Source of the DNA: Chara braunii
Lineage: Eukaryota; Streptophyta; Charophyceae; Charales; Characeae
Reading direction: 5' to 3'
Length of the DNA stretch: 20,422 bases
Assembly (NCBI GenBank): GCA_003427395.1
Contig: BFEA01000985.1
Location: 190,705-211,126, forward strand
In this document: piece by piece, positions 10,228-17,777 of the stretch
Position numbering within the stretch: position 1 is the first letter of the stretch
Layout of the letters: each line of letters begins with the position of its first letter
Translations under genes and position numbers: made by a program
Notes under the pieces: model-generated
Seen by the model: the letters and a program-made list of their open reading frames with translations, nothing else
What the model was told of the DNA's origin: nothing
Databases searched by the model: none

Positions 10228-10342
10228 CCGACTTCACCCGAATAAAACGCGCGGTCATTATCTCTGTATCTAGATTCTAGACTGAAAGTTGCCCCAAATA
10301 CAGTCATAATGACTGGGCGTTCTATTCGGGTGAAGAAGTGGC
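10228..10342. mobile_element. Palindromic MITE, TA-flanked, copy 1 (Tc1/mariner- or pogo-like)
   Basis: The arms CTTCACCCGAATAAAACGC...GGTCATTAT and their inverted match (ATAATGACT...GCGTTCTATTCGGGTGAAG) cover most of 115 bp. TA occurs at both borders (10226-10227 and 10343-10344). A closely related element sits at 11243-11347. TA duplication and a palindromic body suit a Tc1/mariner superfamily MITE; no coding sequence is present. Confidence 0.6.
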
Positions 10343-10369
10343 TACCAGTGGAAAAAAAAAGAAAAAAAA

Positions 10370-10760
10370 AAAGCTTAGTTGGTAAGGCACGACGCAAGTG
10401 GCATTCAGGAGGTCATGGGTTCAATCCCCATTGAATGGCGTCATGTACCTTCCTGGGCAAGCTTGGTGCTCGCCACCTAGAGATAAGTCATTGGTCCCCC
10501 ACAGCGGCATTGAGCAGAGACTGCTGATGTTAGTAAGGGGAGGGGACTGGAGGGGAGGCACAGCAACTGGGCCATGGAAGAAGCTCGATCCTGATGTGCT
10601 ACCGGCTGACCCCTGGCCGGTATCACCCACCTGCAAGTTGGGTGCAGCCCCTGCATGTTCCGTCGTTGGGGGCTTGAACTCAGGGTGGATGCTAAAGCTA
10701 CCCTTCCATCTGGAAGTATCGACATCTAGGCCCGTACTCTTTCAAAAATACGATAGATCC
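10370..10760 (+). mobile_element. tRNA-derived SINE-like element
   Basis: The head carries an A-box-like D-arm (GCTTAGTTGGTAAGGC, 10373-10388) and a perfect B box (GGTTCAATCCC) inside a 5-bp T-arm ATGGG/CCCAT at about 10417-10434. No acceptor or anticodon stem forms, so it is not a tRNA gene. It is preceded by an A-rich run. The body downstream has hairpins (ACCGGC...GCCGGT near 10600; CACCCA...TGGGTG near 10626). The 3' limit is uncertain; no poly(A) tail or duplication was identified. Confidence 0.5.
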
Positions 10761-11081
10761 ATACCTACTAGATTTACTCGTCTTTTTTTAGTAGTTTGGT
10801 GCTTTCACACTAAGAACACTCGAAAGAGATACAGGCAACTCCATCCTAAATCCTCGGACTAATTTCGTGCTTCCACACCGAAAAACCATAGCTTACTTCG
10901 CAGATTAATTTAGGACACTGCTGCCCTTCACAAACCTTGTCAGGGTATTGACGAGGAAGAAGAAGAAAGAGAACTTGTAGAGAAAAGGAGGAGGATGAGA
11001 AGACGTTGAGGAGGAGGAAAAGAGGATGAGGAGGGGGGTATGGTTCTCAAGGACTGTCACGAATAGCGGATTGATTATGTC
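10761..11081. other. Non-coding, with a purine-rich GAA/GAG tract
   Basis: No gene recognised. TCCTAAAT (10844-10851) and ATTTAGGA (10908-10915) form a small inverted pair, and 10950-11040 is almost pure purine (GAGGAAGAAGAAG-type). Confidence 0.5.
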
Positions 11082-11189
11082 AGAGTTTGGCCACTGTGCT
11101 GGATTGGTGTGTGTGTGTGTGTGTGTGTGTGTGTTGTCATGTTCGCTATACACAACAGACCGGTTACTGAAGAGTTTGGCCACTATGCT
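11082..11189. repeat. (GT)n microsatellite between 19-bp direct repeats
   Basis: (GT)14 occupies about 11107-11134. AGAGTTTGGCCACTGTGCT at 11082-11100 recurs with one substitution at 11171-11189, an 89-bp period. Confidence 0.8.
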
Positions 11190-11391
11190 TGGGTGGCCCT
11201 CTTTTTTTTTTTTTTTTTTGAAAACAACCCGATCGGATGCTACAGTCTTCCCCCGAATACAACGCACGGTCATTATAGCGGAATTTGGTCTAACTGTCAG
11301 GCTAAATTCAGCTATAATGACCATGCCTTGTATTCGGGGGAAGACTGTAGGTGTGCTGATAAGAGCAGACACATTCTTGGGTGGCCCTCTT
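11188..11391 (-). mobile_element. Small retroposon with 16-bp target duplication, carrying a palindromic MITE
   Basis: CTTGGGTGGCCCTCTT occurs at 11188-11203 and again, perfectly, at 11376-11391. Directly after the first copy is T18 (11202-11219), so on the minus strand the insert ends in poly(A) next to the duplication, the mark of target-primed retroposition. The insert is about 172 bp and most of it is the MITE at 11243-11347. No RNA polymerase III boxes were recognised. Confidence 0.7.
11243..11347. mobile_element. Palindromic MITE, TA-flanked, copy 2
   Basis: The element starts CAGTCTTCCCCCGAATAC and ends with its inverse (...GTATTCGGGGGAAGACTG), flanked by TA on both sides (11241-11242 and 11348-11349). 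The whole 105 bp folds on itself with about five mismatches. The CAGT terminus and TA duplication are typical of the Tc1/mariner superfamily (pogo/Tigger style). Confidence 0.7.
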
Positions 11392-11570
11392 GATGGACTA
11401 TGGGAGGTGAAGACAGAAATGTAGCATGGTAATGCTGAAAACGGAGAGGGAGAGGGGGGGGGGGGGTTAAGTAGGTGAGTAATAAGGGTGGAGGCATGGG
11501 AGGGTAAGAGAAGCTATAGGCCAGAAGGGTAGTAATACAGCAGATGGGTGGTATAATTGGGGATAGAATT
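11392..11570. other. Non-coding, contains a G13 run
   Basis: Purine-rich unique sequence; 11454-11466 is a run of 13 G. No gene or repeat boundary recognised. Confidence 0.5.
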
Positions 11571-11599
11571 GTACTGGAGTTGCTAGTCAGTCTGGTGAT

Positions 11600-11762
11600 G
11601 AATGGGCGTTAGAATGGGAGGCCTAGAGGCTGGAGGCACAGTCCTGTGGGTCCCTAACCTGGCCCCCCAGGGACGCGAATAGTGTGCGTGTGAGTATCGA
11701 ACAGAGGTTTCCCGGCCGCGATGCGAGGCCCGGTTGGGGTAGTGCCTCGACCATTGGTCTAT
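11600..11762 (-). mobile_element. Possible tRNA-derived SINE fragment
   Basis: On the minus strand, TAGACCAATGGTCGAGGC (about 11746-11763) resembles a tRNA D-arm/A box, and CTGTTCGATACTC about 50 nt later (around 11692-11704) resembles a B box. The T-arm does not pair, so it is not a functional tRNA. No poly(A) tail on the minus-strand side was found. Confidence 0.3.
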
Positions 11763-11789
11763 GATTGCCACTGCTAAGCAACCGGACTG

Positions 11790-11876
11790 TTGCACCCCAG
11801 AATAGACAAGGCTTTGTGGGTCAAAACAGGAAAAAAAAAAAAAAAAAAAAAAAAAAGGAGGCAATCTGGGGTGCAA
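11790..11876. repeat. Poly(A) tract within an 11-bp inverted repeat
   Basis: TTGCACCCCAG (11790-11800) and CTGGGGTGCAA (11866-11876) are perfect inverses flanking A26 at 11831-11856. The tract may be the tail of a small retroposon, but the body is not identified. Confidence 0.5.
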
Positions 11877-11951
11877 TTGTGTGCCATTTACAAGGAAGGA
11901 TGATGGTCTCCACTTGCTGCTTCTAGGTTTTCCATCTGCAAGGCTATGCAT

Positions 11952-12230
11952 CTAGGCTACCAGCCGGGCCGCCCGGGTCCCGGGTGGCCAGCCCGTGCAA
12001 GGATCAGGTAAGGTCCCAGCCAAAAAAAAAAAAAAAAAACATCCAAAAATTCTGAAAAAAAACTATGTTATGCAGAAAAATAAACTGAACAACTTTTGCC
12101 TCAGGGTCACATCGAAAGTCTTCACCAAATTTTAAATAAAAAATAAATTTCAAAAATATTTTTATTTATTTTTATTTTTTTTATTATTTTGGCCCGGCCG
12201 GGCAAGTGACCCCGGGCCACTCTGGTAGCC
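11952..12230. mobile_element. Non-autonomous TIR element flanked by ATGCATC
   Basis: TAGGCTACCAG near 11953 and CTGGTAGCCTA near 12219 are inverted termini, followed inward by GC-rich CCGGGCC/GGCCCGG-type sequence on both sides. ATGCATC lies immediately outside each end, a probable 7-bp target duplication. The interior has A17 at 12022-12038 and an AT-rich part that resembles 492-597. No coding sequence. Confidence 0.5.
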
Positions 12231-12239
12231 TAGCCATGC

Positions 12240-12860
12240 ATCCACTTGCAAATTGCAATACCATTTGGCTGCCTTGATGCAACTGCAACTGCATGTGCCA
12301 GTGAGATGAGATTTTCATGTAGCAAGCAGCATGATGCATCAGAGACTACCTACCCTCTTCTCCTGAATAGAATGTCCGGTCGTCATAGCTGTGCATTTGG
12401 GCCGAGGTTTTTTTTTTCTTTTTTTTTGGGGTGGGGGGAGTTGGGGGGTGGGGTTGGGGGTGGGCGACTTCAGGGCATACTCACATTAGGACCACCACTG
12501 CTTCAGGCCCTCTGCCTGCCAAGCCTGGAAATGCCCTGCATGCCCCCCCCAAAATAGACAAATCGGTGGGTCACTTTTTTGGCTGGGGCTGCCAGCCATT
12601 TCGCTCTGGTAGGCCAACCCCCTAAACTTGTGGCGCACATGCGACCGCATCAGAGAAAAATGACTCGCAAACGGACTGGTGGTTTAGACCACCTGCACAT
12701 CCAGCCCTCTTTTTGCCGAGGCAGATTCCTCGTGTGCCAAGCTTTGCCGAAGCACCAGCGCCATGTTTGTTTGTCTTCTTTTGGCTGGCGCCGCCAACCA
12801 TATTGGTCCCATGGACTCTTCTTCGATTCTCAAGTTTGCCTGGGCAGTGTACTTGTGGTA
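12240..12860. other. Non-coding mosaic of repeat fragments
   Basis: No gene. It contains a fragment of the palindromic MITE family (12365-12390, GAATAGAATGTCCGGTCGTCAT), a G-rich tract (12428-12464), a solitary GGGCATACTCACATTA end at 12473 matching the Harbinger-like termini, and a diverged piece of the 166-bp repeat (ACTGGTGGTTTA near 12675). Confidence 0.45.
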
Positions 12861-12865
12861 TAACG

Positions 12866-13048
12866 CCCCCCAAAAATGCAAAATAAATCATTAAAAAGTT
12901 AAGTAATAAAAACTTAAAAAGAGGTAAAGAAGCTCTTCTTTTTAATTGAAAAAAAAACTGGGACCATTACCCCCCAAAAAATGCAAAATAAATCATTAAA
13001 AATAGGTAACGAAGCTCTTATTTTTAATTGAAAAAAAAAAACTGGGGA
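12866..13048. repeat. AT-rich two-copy direct repeat
   Basis: The run from CCCCCCAAAAATGCAAAATA through AAGCTCTT and TTTTTAATTGAAAAAAAA to ACTGGG occurs at 12866-12962 and 12970-13046; the first copy has about 22 extra bases in the middle. Confidence 0.85.
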
Positions 13049-13214
13049 GCATTTTGTTATAAAATCAACTGAGGCTGGGAAATCCTCATGCTGTTTAAGG
13101 GACGCTGGACCCGTTTTCCAGCAGGTGAAGCTCCCCACCAATAGATGGAGCCTACCTCCAGGTGCTAGTGGTGACTGTTGATTCAGCAGCACTAGCACTG
13201 GCGGGGGGTGTTTT

Positions 13215-13239
<25 letters not shown>
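12973..13239 (+). mobile_element. Third LINE-like 3' fragment with poly(A) tail
   Basis: A 27-nt motif at 13098-13124 matches the L1 3' UTR motif at 9865-9891 at 25 positions (core CTGGACCCG, TTTCCAGCAG). A25 follows at 13215-13239. CTGGGACCATTACCC occurs perfectly at 12958-12972 and 13249-13263, bracketing the segment as a possible target duplication, although the AT-rich tandem repeat overlaps the left side and complicates this. Probably a severely 5'-truncated LINE or a SINE sharing its tail. Confidence 0.45.
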
Positions 13240-13246
<7 letters not shown>

Positions 13247-13355
13247 CTCTGGGACCATTACCCAGCTTCGGCGTAGGCCTTGGGATTTGTCCAGCGACAG
13301 AATGACCAAAACAAGACTGCTGTCCTGACTGTTCCACAACCCTAGTCAAATAAAA

Positions 13356-13497
13356 TTGTACCACAAGGCCTCAAAACCACACAAACCCAAAACGGAAAAA
13401 GATTATACCACAAATCCTCAAAACCACACAAACCCAAAATGAAAGAAGATGACAAGCATCCTATTAAACCGAAAAAAAAAAAAAAAAAAAAAAAAAC
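13356..13497. repeat. 47-bp tandem duplication followed by poly(A)
   Basis: 13356-13402 and 13403-13449 repeat TT(G/A)TACCACAA..CCTCAAAACC ACACAAACCCAAAA with few changes. A poly(A) run (about 13472-13496) follows, so this may be the end of a small retroposon. Confidence 0.8.
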
Positions 13498-13546
13498 AGT
13501 ACCTTTCCCAGCTATCAGCCCCGTGTCATGTGCGCCCGCCACAGCT

Positions 13547-13995
13547 GCGGCCTAATAAGAGTTAACTGGCGCGAAATGGCAAAATGGCTGCGAACAGTAC
13601 TGGTGGTTGAACTAAGCACATTACAACAAAAGAAGTAACAACCCAATCTAATAACCAAGAACCCCCCCTGCCAAGTTTTGGTGGTGCGTCTGGGCGCCGC
13701 CGGAGGCCGAGTGCGGCCTAAGTGTTAACCCGTGCGAAACGGCAAAATGGCTGCGAACGGTACTGGTGGTTTAACTAAGCACATCACAACAAAAGAAATA
13801 ACAACCCAGTCTAATATGCCAAGAAACCCCCCTGCCGAGTTTTGGCAGTGCATCTGGCCGCCGCCGGAGGCCGAGTGCGGCCTAGTGTTAACCGGCGCGA
13901 AACGGCAAAATGGCTGTGAACGGTACTGGTGGTTTAACTAAGCACATCACAACAAAAGAAATAACCAGAATCTAATATACGAAGAAACCCCCCTG
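13547..13995. repeat. Tandem triplication, ~165-bp unit
   Basis: Three units start at 13547, 13713 and 13877 (GCGGCCTA...GTTAAC) and share GGCAAAATGGCTG, ACTGGTGGTT and CCCCCCTG. Units one and three contain GGCGCGAAA, the inverse of an E2F-type TTTCGCGC site; unit two has CGTGCGAAA. The third unit is cut short where the 14001 transposon begins. No coding sequence is evident. Confidence 0.85.
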
Positions 13996-14564
13996 GTCTA
14001 AGGGGCTCGTTAGACACTCCTTGGGGCGTCCTCGGGGCCGAAGGAAGTTTGCTTGGGGGTTTTGAAGGAAATTCCCAGCGTCATTCCACCTATCCTTGGG
14101 GTGGTCTCCCAAGGCTGATTCCTTTCGGCTGCCGGCGGCCATTTTCAGAGTATTATAGTCAGCCGCACGGGCGGGGGGCGTCTTGCTACGGTGTGATCCA
14201 GCTGCCGAACGCGGGAAATTTTGAAAGGCGCTGACGACAGGGAAAAAAAAAAAACCTTAAAAAGCAATGGACCTCCCCGTTCGAAAATCAAATTTCAAAT
14301 TGGGTGCTGGACGTCACGACGGTGATGCTGGGCAGGTGGCGTTCATATCCCCGACGGTGGAAACGGGCATTTGCAGCGGTGCAGTGGAGTCCTCGTACAT
14401 CGTCACAAATTTGTGAGCGCCTCACGAAGGTCCATTACCATCGCCTCTGCATGCCGCCGCGCCTATGTCTCGAGTCGAGCACACGCGGGGAACGTCGTCG
14501 GGGACTTGGCGCTGCGGTTACTGTGGTCGTGGCGAGTTGGTAGGCTGTTGTATTTCCGTGGTCT

Positions 14565-15125
14565 ATGAGCATTGCAACACACATGCCGATGCAGGGCAGC
14601 AGCGATGGTGGACGTGTGAAGTTGACGACGATCGAGAAGACGGCCGTGGCGGCCGTGCTCTTTCGTTGTCTGCAGGAGAGGGCATTCGGCAGAATGAGAG
14701 CGCAGATCGGCGCAAGGAGGAGGAAGACGCTTCATCAAGTACCGGTCGAAGGGCTGGATACCGTGGCCATCACCGAGGCTGCAGTTCAGGTTTGCTGCGC
14801 CATGGGTTGCAGTGTTCTTCCACGAGCGACGCCGAGGTGGTGGATGAAAAGGAGGACGTGGGGGGCGTGGGACGATCTCAGACGATATGATGCGACGGAG
14901 TACTTCTGGGAGACGCTGCGTATGTCGCCACGTGTCTTTCAGGCGATGGCAATTGCATCCAGTGTGGACGAACGCCCGCGGGATGCGCTGCTGATGTCGA
15001 TGTCGACTGCAATCGTTGTCGATCTCTCGTCTTCTCTGCTGGAGGCCTTCGATAGAGGTCGACCATCAACGGTAGAGGAAGCACACGTGAAACAGGAGGA
15101 CTACGACAAGCAAAATTGTGACTAG
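14565..15125 (+). pseudogene. Partial Harbinger-like transposase ORF (N-terminal region)
   Basis: The 186-codon frame contains RWWMKRRTWGAWDDLRRYD followed by FWETLRMSPRVFQAMA (about residues 107-144). This resembles the N-terminal segment of HARBI1-type transposases, in which a basic Trp-rich stretch leads to a 'MSP.VF..I' helix before the DDE nuclease. The DDE nuclease itself is not visible downstream; instead, 350-bp repeats follow. It lies centrally between the long terminal inverted repeats, which suits a decayed transposase. The similarity is short and judged by eye, and the frame upstream of residue 60 is unrecognised. It could also be an unrelated open frame in GC-rich repeat DNA. Confidence 0.35.
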
Positions 15126-15640
15126 GAGCAGCAGTGGCAACCTTCAATAAAGGTCGGCCATCAACAACATGTATGATAGGCCCGTAATTCTATGACGAAG
15201 GTGAAGGTTCAGTGAACGGCGACGATGAAGGGAGCAGACGGTAGAGGACAGCATACGACTCACGCACTCTAACAGGTTGTACGCCCTTGCACTGCGAGTC
15301 GGGCCGTGGCCTGCACGGTGGCTTCTGGAGTGTTCCACTGAAGACCTGCTTTTCGCCTGCCGCCCGGCCATGCAGACATTCTTCTTCGCAGACCACCTCT
15401 TACGTGTACGTTCAGGCACCCTGCCGAGGATGCAGACGTGGAAGAAGACGACAAGACAAGCAAAAGGATGACCGGCAGCAGCAGCAGCAGCCTTCGAAAG
15501 GCGTCTGCCATGAAAGGAAAGTGGGAAAGGGCAGTAGCTAGATGACGAAGGTACACCTCCAGCAAACGGCGACGAAAAGGGCTGCAAACGGCAGACCGCA
15601 GCATGGGACCAACACCTCGTAACATTTTTCGTTGCGGAAT
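15105..15640. repeat. 350-bp-period tandem repeat inside the transposon
   Basis: GACAAGCAAAA (15105 and 15455) and ATGACGAAGGT...AACGGCGACGA...AGCAT (15192 and 15542) recur with the same 350-bp spacing, so the region is a diverged tandem duplication. CCTTCGATAGAGGTCGACCATCAAC near 15047 hints at a third partial unit. Open frames on both strands here are low-complexity and not supported as genes. Confidence 0.7.
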
Positions 15641-15773
15641 ACAGTAGGCGATCGGAGCAAGGGGGGTCGGCTGAAATATTCAAATTTGCCGACCATTCGA
15701 CTCCTTTCCGTTTAGCGGCACGCACTGCGATGGAGAACACTGGTCAATGACGTCTGCAGGGGCCGGCCAGCCA

Positions 15774-15790
15774 CCAATGGTTACCATTGG
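15774..15790. repeat. 17-bp perfect palindrome with CCAAT
   Basis: CCAATGGTTACCATTGG is a perfect palindrome with one central base. It sits in otherwise unremarkable sequence of the transposon's right half; function unknown. Confidence 0.6.
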
Positions 15791-16023
15791 CGTAAGGTTC
15801 CTGGAAGCTGAACGTTGCAGACCCAAGATGTCCATGCCCTGTCCGGTAGGAACTCCAATGGACCAGACGCCGAAAATTTCATGCGACGACAGGTGCCCTC
15901 GCCACTCCGATTATCGTGGATCCTTGACCCCCAAGGGACCTCGGGGGATGCCACCAAATGGCTGTAGCCCGACGACGCCCCAAGGATTCCCCAAGGAAAC
16001 GTTCTCACTTCTTTGTTTTGGTT

Positions 16024-16279
16024 TTCATCCCCGAGGATAGGTGGAACGAAATTTTCCAATTTTCCTAGGGGGATTTACACGCCCGAGGAGTCTCTAACGA
16101 GCCCCTATGTCAGAGACGAAGAAATTTTCATCCCCGAGGATAGGTGGAACGAAATTTTCCAATTTTCCTCGGGGGATTTTCATCCCCGAGGATAGGTGGA
16201 ACGAAAATTTCCAATTTTCCTCAGGGGATTTACACGCCCGAGGAGTGTCTAACGAGCCCCTATGTCAGAGATGAAGAAA
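16024..16279. repeat. Duplicated right end of the DNA transposon
   Basis: A ~50-bp core (CATCCCCGAGGATAGGTGGA onward) occurs three times, starting at about 16025, 16129 and 16181. The first and third are each followed by the terminal inverted repeat (ending 16106 and 16261) and by the same flank ATGTCAGAGA(C/T)GAAGAAA. Confidence 0.85.
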
Positions 16280-16483
16280 GTAAAGTGACGTTTGAGGACA
16301 TACAACACAACACAGCGGCATTTGCAGACAAACAACACAGCGAAGCCGCATCTGCAGACAGTAAGAATCTGACGACAATTGTTACTTTCACAGCTTGCCC
16401 ACTGCAATTTGCACATATACTTCAGACAGACATCGCAGCAATTTTTTTCTTTCTTTTGAGAACAAAGCTCCAATATCTATAAT

Positions 16484-16597
16484 GTCCTTCGAGACATCCG
16501 TTATAATTGGAATGATACAGAGAAGGAAGATTAGCATGGCCCCTGCACAAAGATGACTCGCATAAATCGAGAAGTGGACCAATGGTTCAATTTCTTT
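16484..16597 (+). ncRNA. U6 spliceosomal snRNA-like sequence, probable pseudogene
   Basis: U6 is the catalytic snRNA of the spliceosome. The sequence reads GTCCTTCGAGACATCCG, AATTGGAATGATACAGAGAAG, ATTAGCATGGCCCCTGC, AAGATGACTCGCATAAATCG, collinear with plant U6: 5' stem-loop, ACAGAGA box, AGC triad, internal stem-loop. Differences include a 3-nt insertion between ACAGAGA and the AGC triad, several G-to-A changes in the internal stem-loop, and a 3' end that departs from the usual GGTCC-T-run. No USE or TATA box is visible at the expected distances upstream. It is followed by GCA8, and AAAGCTCCAATATCT (16464-16478) resembles AAAGTTCCGATCTTA (16606-16620), a possible worn target duplication, so a retropseudogene is likely. 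A diverged expressed variant is less likely. Confidence 0.85.
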
Positions 16598-16981
16598 TGC
16601 AAAAAAAAGTTCCGATCTTATTCGTGGGGAGCATCAACAATTTGCACAACTATGTCAGAAGGAGAAAACAGCAATTTGGCAATTGCACATCGATGTCAGA
16701 CAGACAAAACAACAATTTGCACATCGATGTCGGATGGACAACACAGCAAAGTGGCATATTTGCAGACAGTAAGAATCTGACGATTGTTACTTTCACAGTG
16801 ACTCACGACCAACCAACCATCGGCAATTTGCACATCTTTTTTTCAGACAGGCATCACAGCAATGATGTGCAAAGCGATGTCAGACAAACAACACAGCAAT
16901 TTGTACATCCATTGCAGAGGGACAACCAAGCAATTTGCACACATGGATGTCAGCAGACAATACAACAATTTGCACGTCTAC

Positions 16982-17123
16982 GGGCGTACTCACGTTAAGC
17001 CCTCGAAAGTACAAAAGGGCAAAATGAGCAGCCAGATAGAGTCCTCCGTTCATTCGCATGCACTCTATTTGCCCCGCTCATATCGCAATTTTGCAATTTC
17101 GAGGGCCTCGCGTGAGTATGCCC
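16982..17123. mobile_element. 142-bp MITE of the Harbinger-like family
   Basis: The left end GGGCGTACTCACGTTAAGCC (continuing CTCGAAA) is matched in inverse by the right end (...CGAGGGCCTCGCGTGAGTATGCCC), about 28 bp with a few mismatches. The termini are the same as those of the 1032-2009 element. Flanking trinucleotides (TAC and TGA) do not match, so no target duplication is claimed. It interrupts the degenerate repeat array. Confidence 0.65.
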
Positions 17124-17260
17124 TGAATCAGACTGGGCAACACAGCAAAGTGGACTTTGAACACAGACAGAAGACGGCCAAAAGGCACTGGAGCACCAAT
17201 TCCACAATTACTAGTGTAGGTGGGGGTATCCATGAAAATTATCATAAATTGCTGATTTGC

Positions 17261-17777
17261 TGATAAATCTGGCATTTTTAAATAATAATAATAATAAAAA
17301 CAAAAAAAAAAACAAAGCAGAGCAACAGAAGCCAACCTCAGTTTCACTTGTCCAAGGAACAACTGAATCTCGTGAAAAAAAAGAAAGACTGAATTTCCAA
17401 AAGATGATACCTTCAGAGGGAAACCTCACTCAAACTCGAAGATTTTTTTTTTTTGTAGGGGCAAGAAAAAATTTAAAAAAAAAAAATGGACATTCCACAG
17501 AACTGTGGGTAAAGATAAGACATTGGAAATCAAAAGCAATTACATTACGCCCCCTAATTGTGGGACCAAAAAAAAAAATAGAAACATATTGAAAAAAATG
17601 GAACGGTGGTCAAAAAAAAAAAAAAAAGAATTGCACGGTGGACAAAGTAAAGATGTCATCCTGCGTGCCTGACGGGAATTCCACCAAATTGTGGGAGCAC
17701 AAAAAGAGAAAAAAGTACCCTTTCATTATCGGAAAAAGAATTAGAAAAGAGAAACTTCAAAAAAAAAAAAAAGGACG
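17261..17777. other. A-rich non-coding stretch
   Basis: Many A runs, with a loose motif TTCCAC..AA(C/T)TGTGGG near 17493, 17552 (partial) and 17678. No gene or clear element boundary is seen. Confidence 0.5.

Larger units (their letters stand above)
14001..16261 (+). mobile_element. 2.26-kb DNA transposon with long terminal inverted repeats
   Basis: The left end AGGGGCTCGTTAGACACTCC (14001-14020) is the perfect inverse of the right end (16242-16261), and matching continues to about 29 bp. A subterminal block CATTCCACCTATCCTTGGGG (14082-14101) is again matched in inverse at 16184-16203. The flanks are TAA on the left and TAT on the right if the outermost A/T is excluded, so the duplication is not clean. 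The interior holds a possible partial transposase frame, a 350-bp tandem repeat and a duplicated right end. The superfamily is uncertain; Harbinger is suggested by the ORF only. Confidence 0.7.
16290..17160. repeat. Array of degenerate ~34-bp repeats
   Basis: Variants of GATGTCAGACAAACAACACAGCAATTTGCACATC recur throughout 16300-16345, 16390-16450, 16630-16770, 16815-16980 and at 17132-17160. A second motif, GCAGACAGTAAGAATCTGACGA...TTGTTACTTTCACAG, occurs at about 16355-16393 and 16764-16798. The array is interrupted by the U6-like sequence and by a MITE. No coding sequence is supported. Confidence 0.7.

Noticed and set aside
10373-10440. Functional tRNA gene
   Set aside because: D- and T-arms are present but no 7-bp acceptor stem or anticodon stem can be formed.
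14465-14890. 141-codon frame overlapping the possible transposase
   Set aside because: It is an alternative frame of the same GC-rich region with Gly/Arg/Asp-rich low-complexity content and no motif.
15144-15740. 198-codon minus-strand open frame with poly-Ala and Ser/Arg-rich stretches
   Set aside because: It spans the 350-bp tandem repeat in GC-rich DNA, has low complexity and no recognisable domain.
16290-16980. Regularly recurring ~34-bp motif as a CRISPR array
   Set aside because: Units are degenerate, spacing is irregular, there are no unique equal-length spacers and no cas genes, and the surrounding DNA is eukaryotic.
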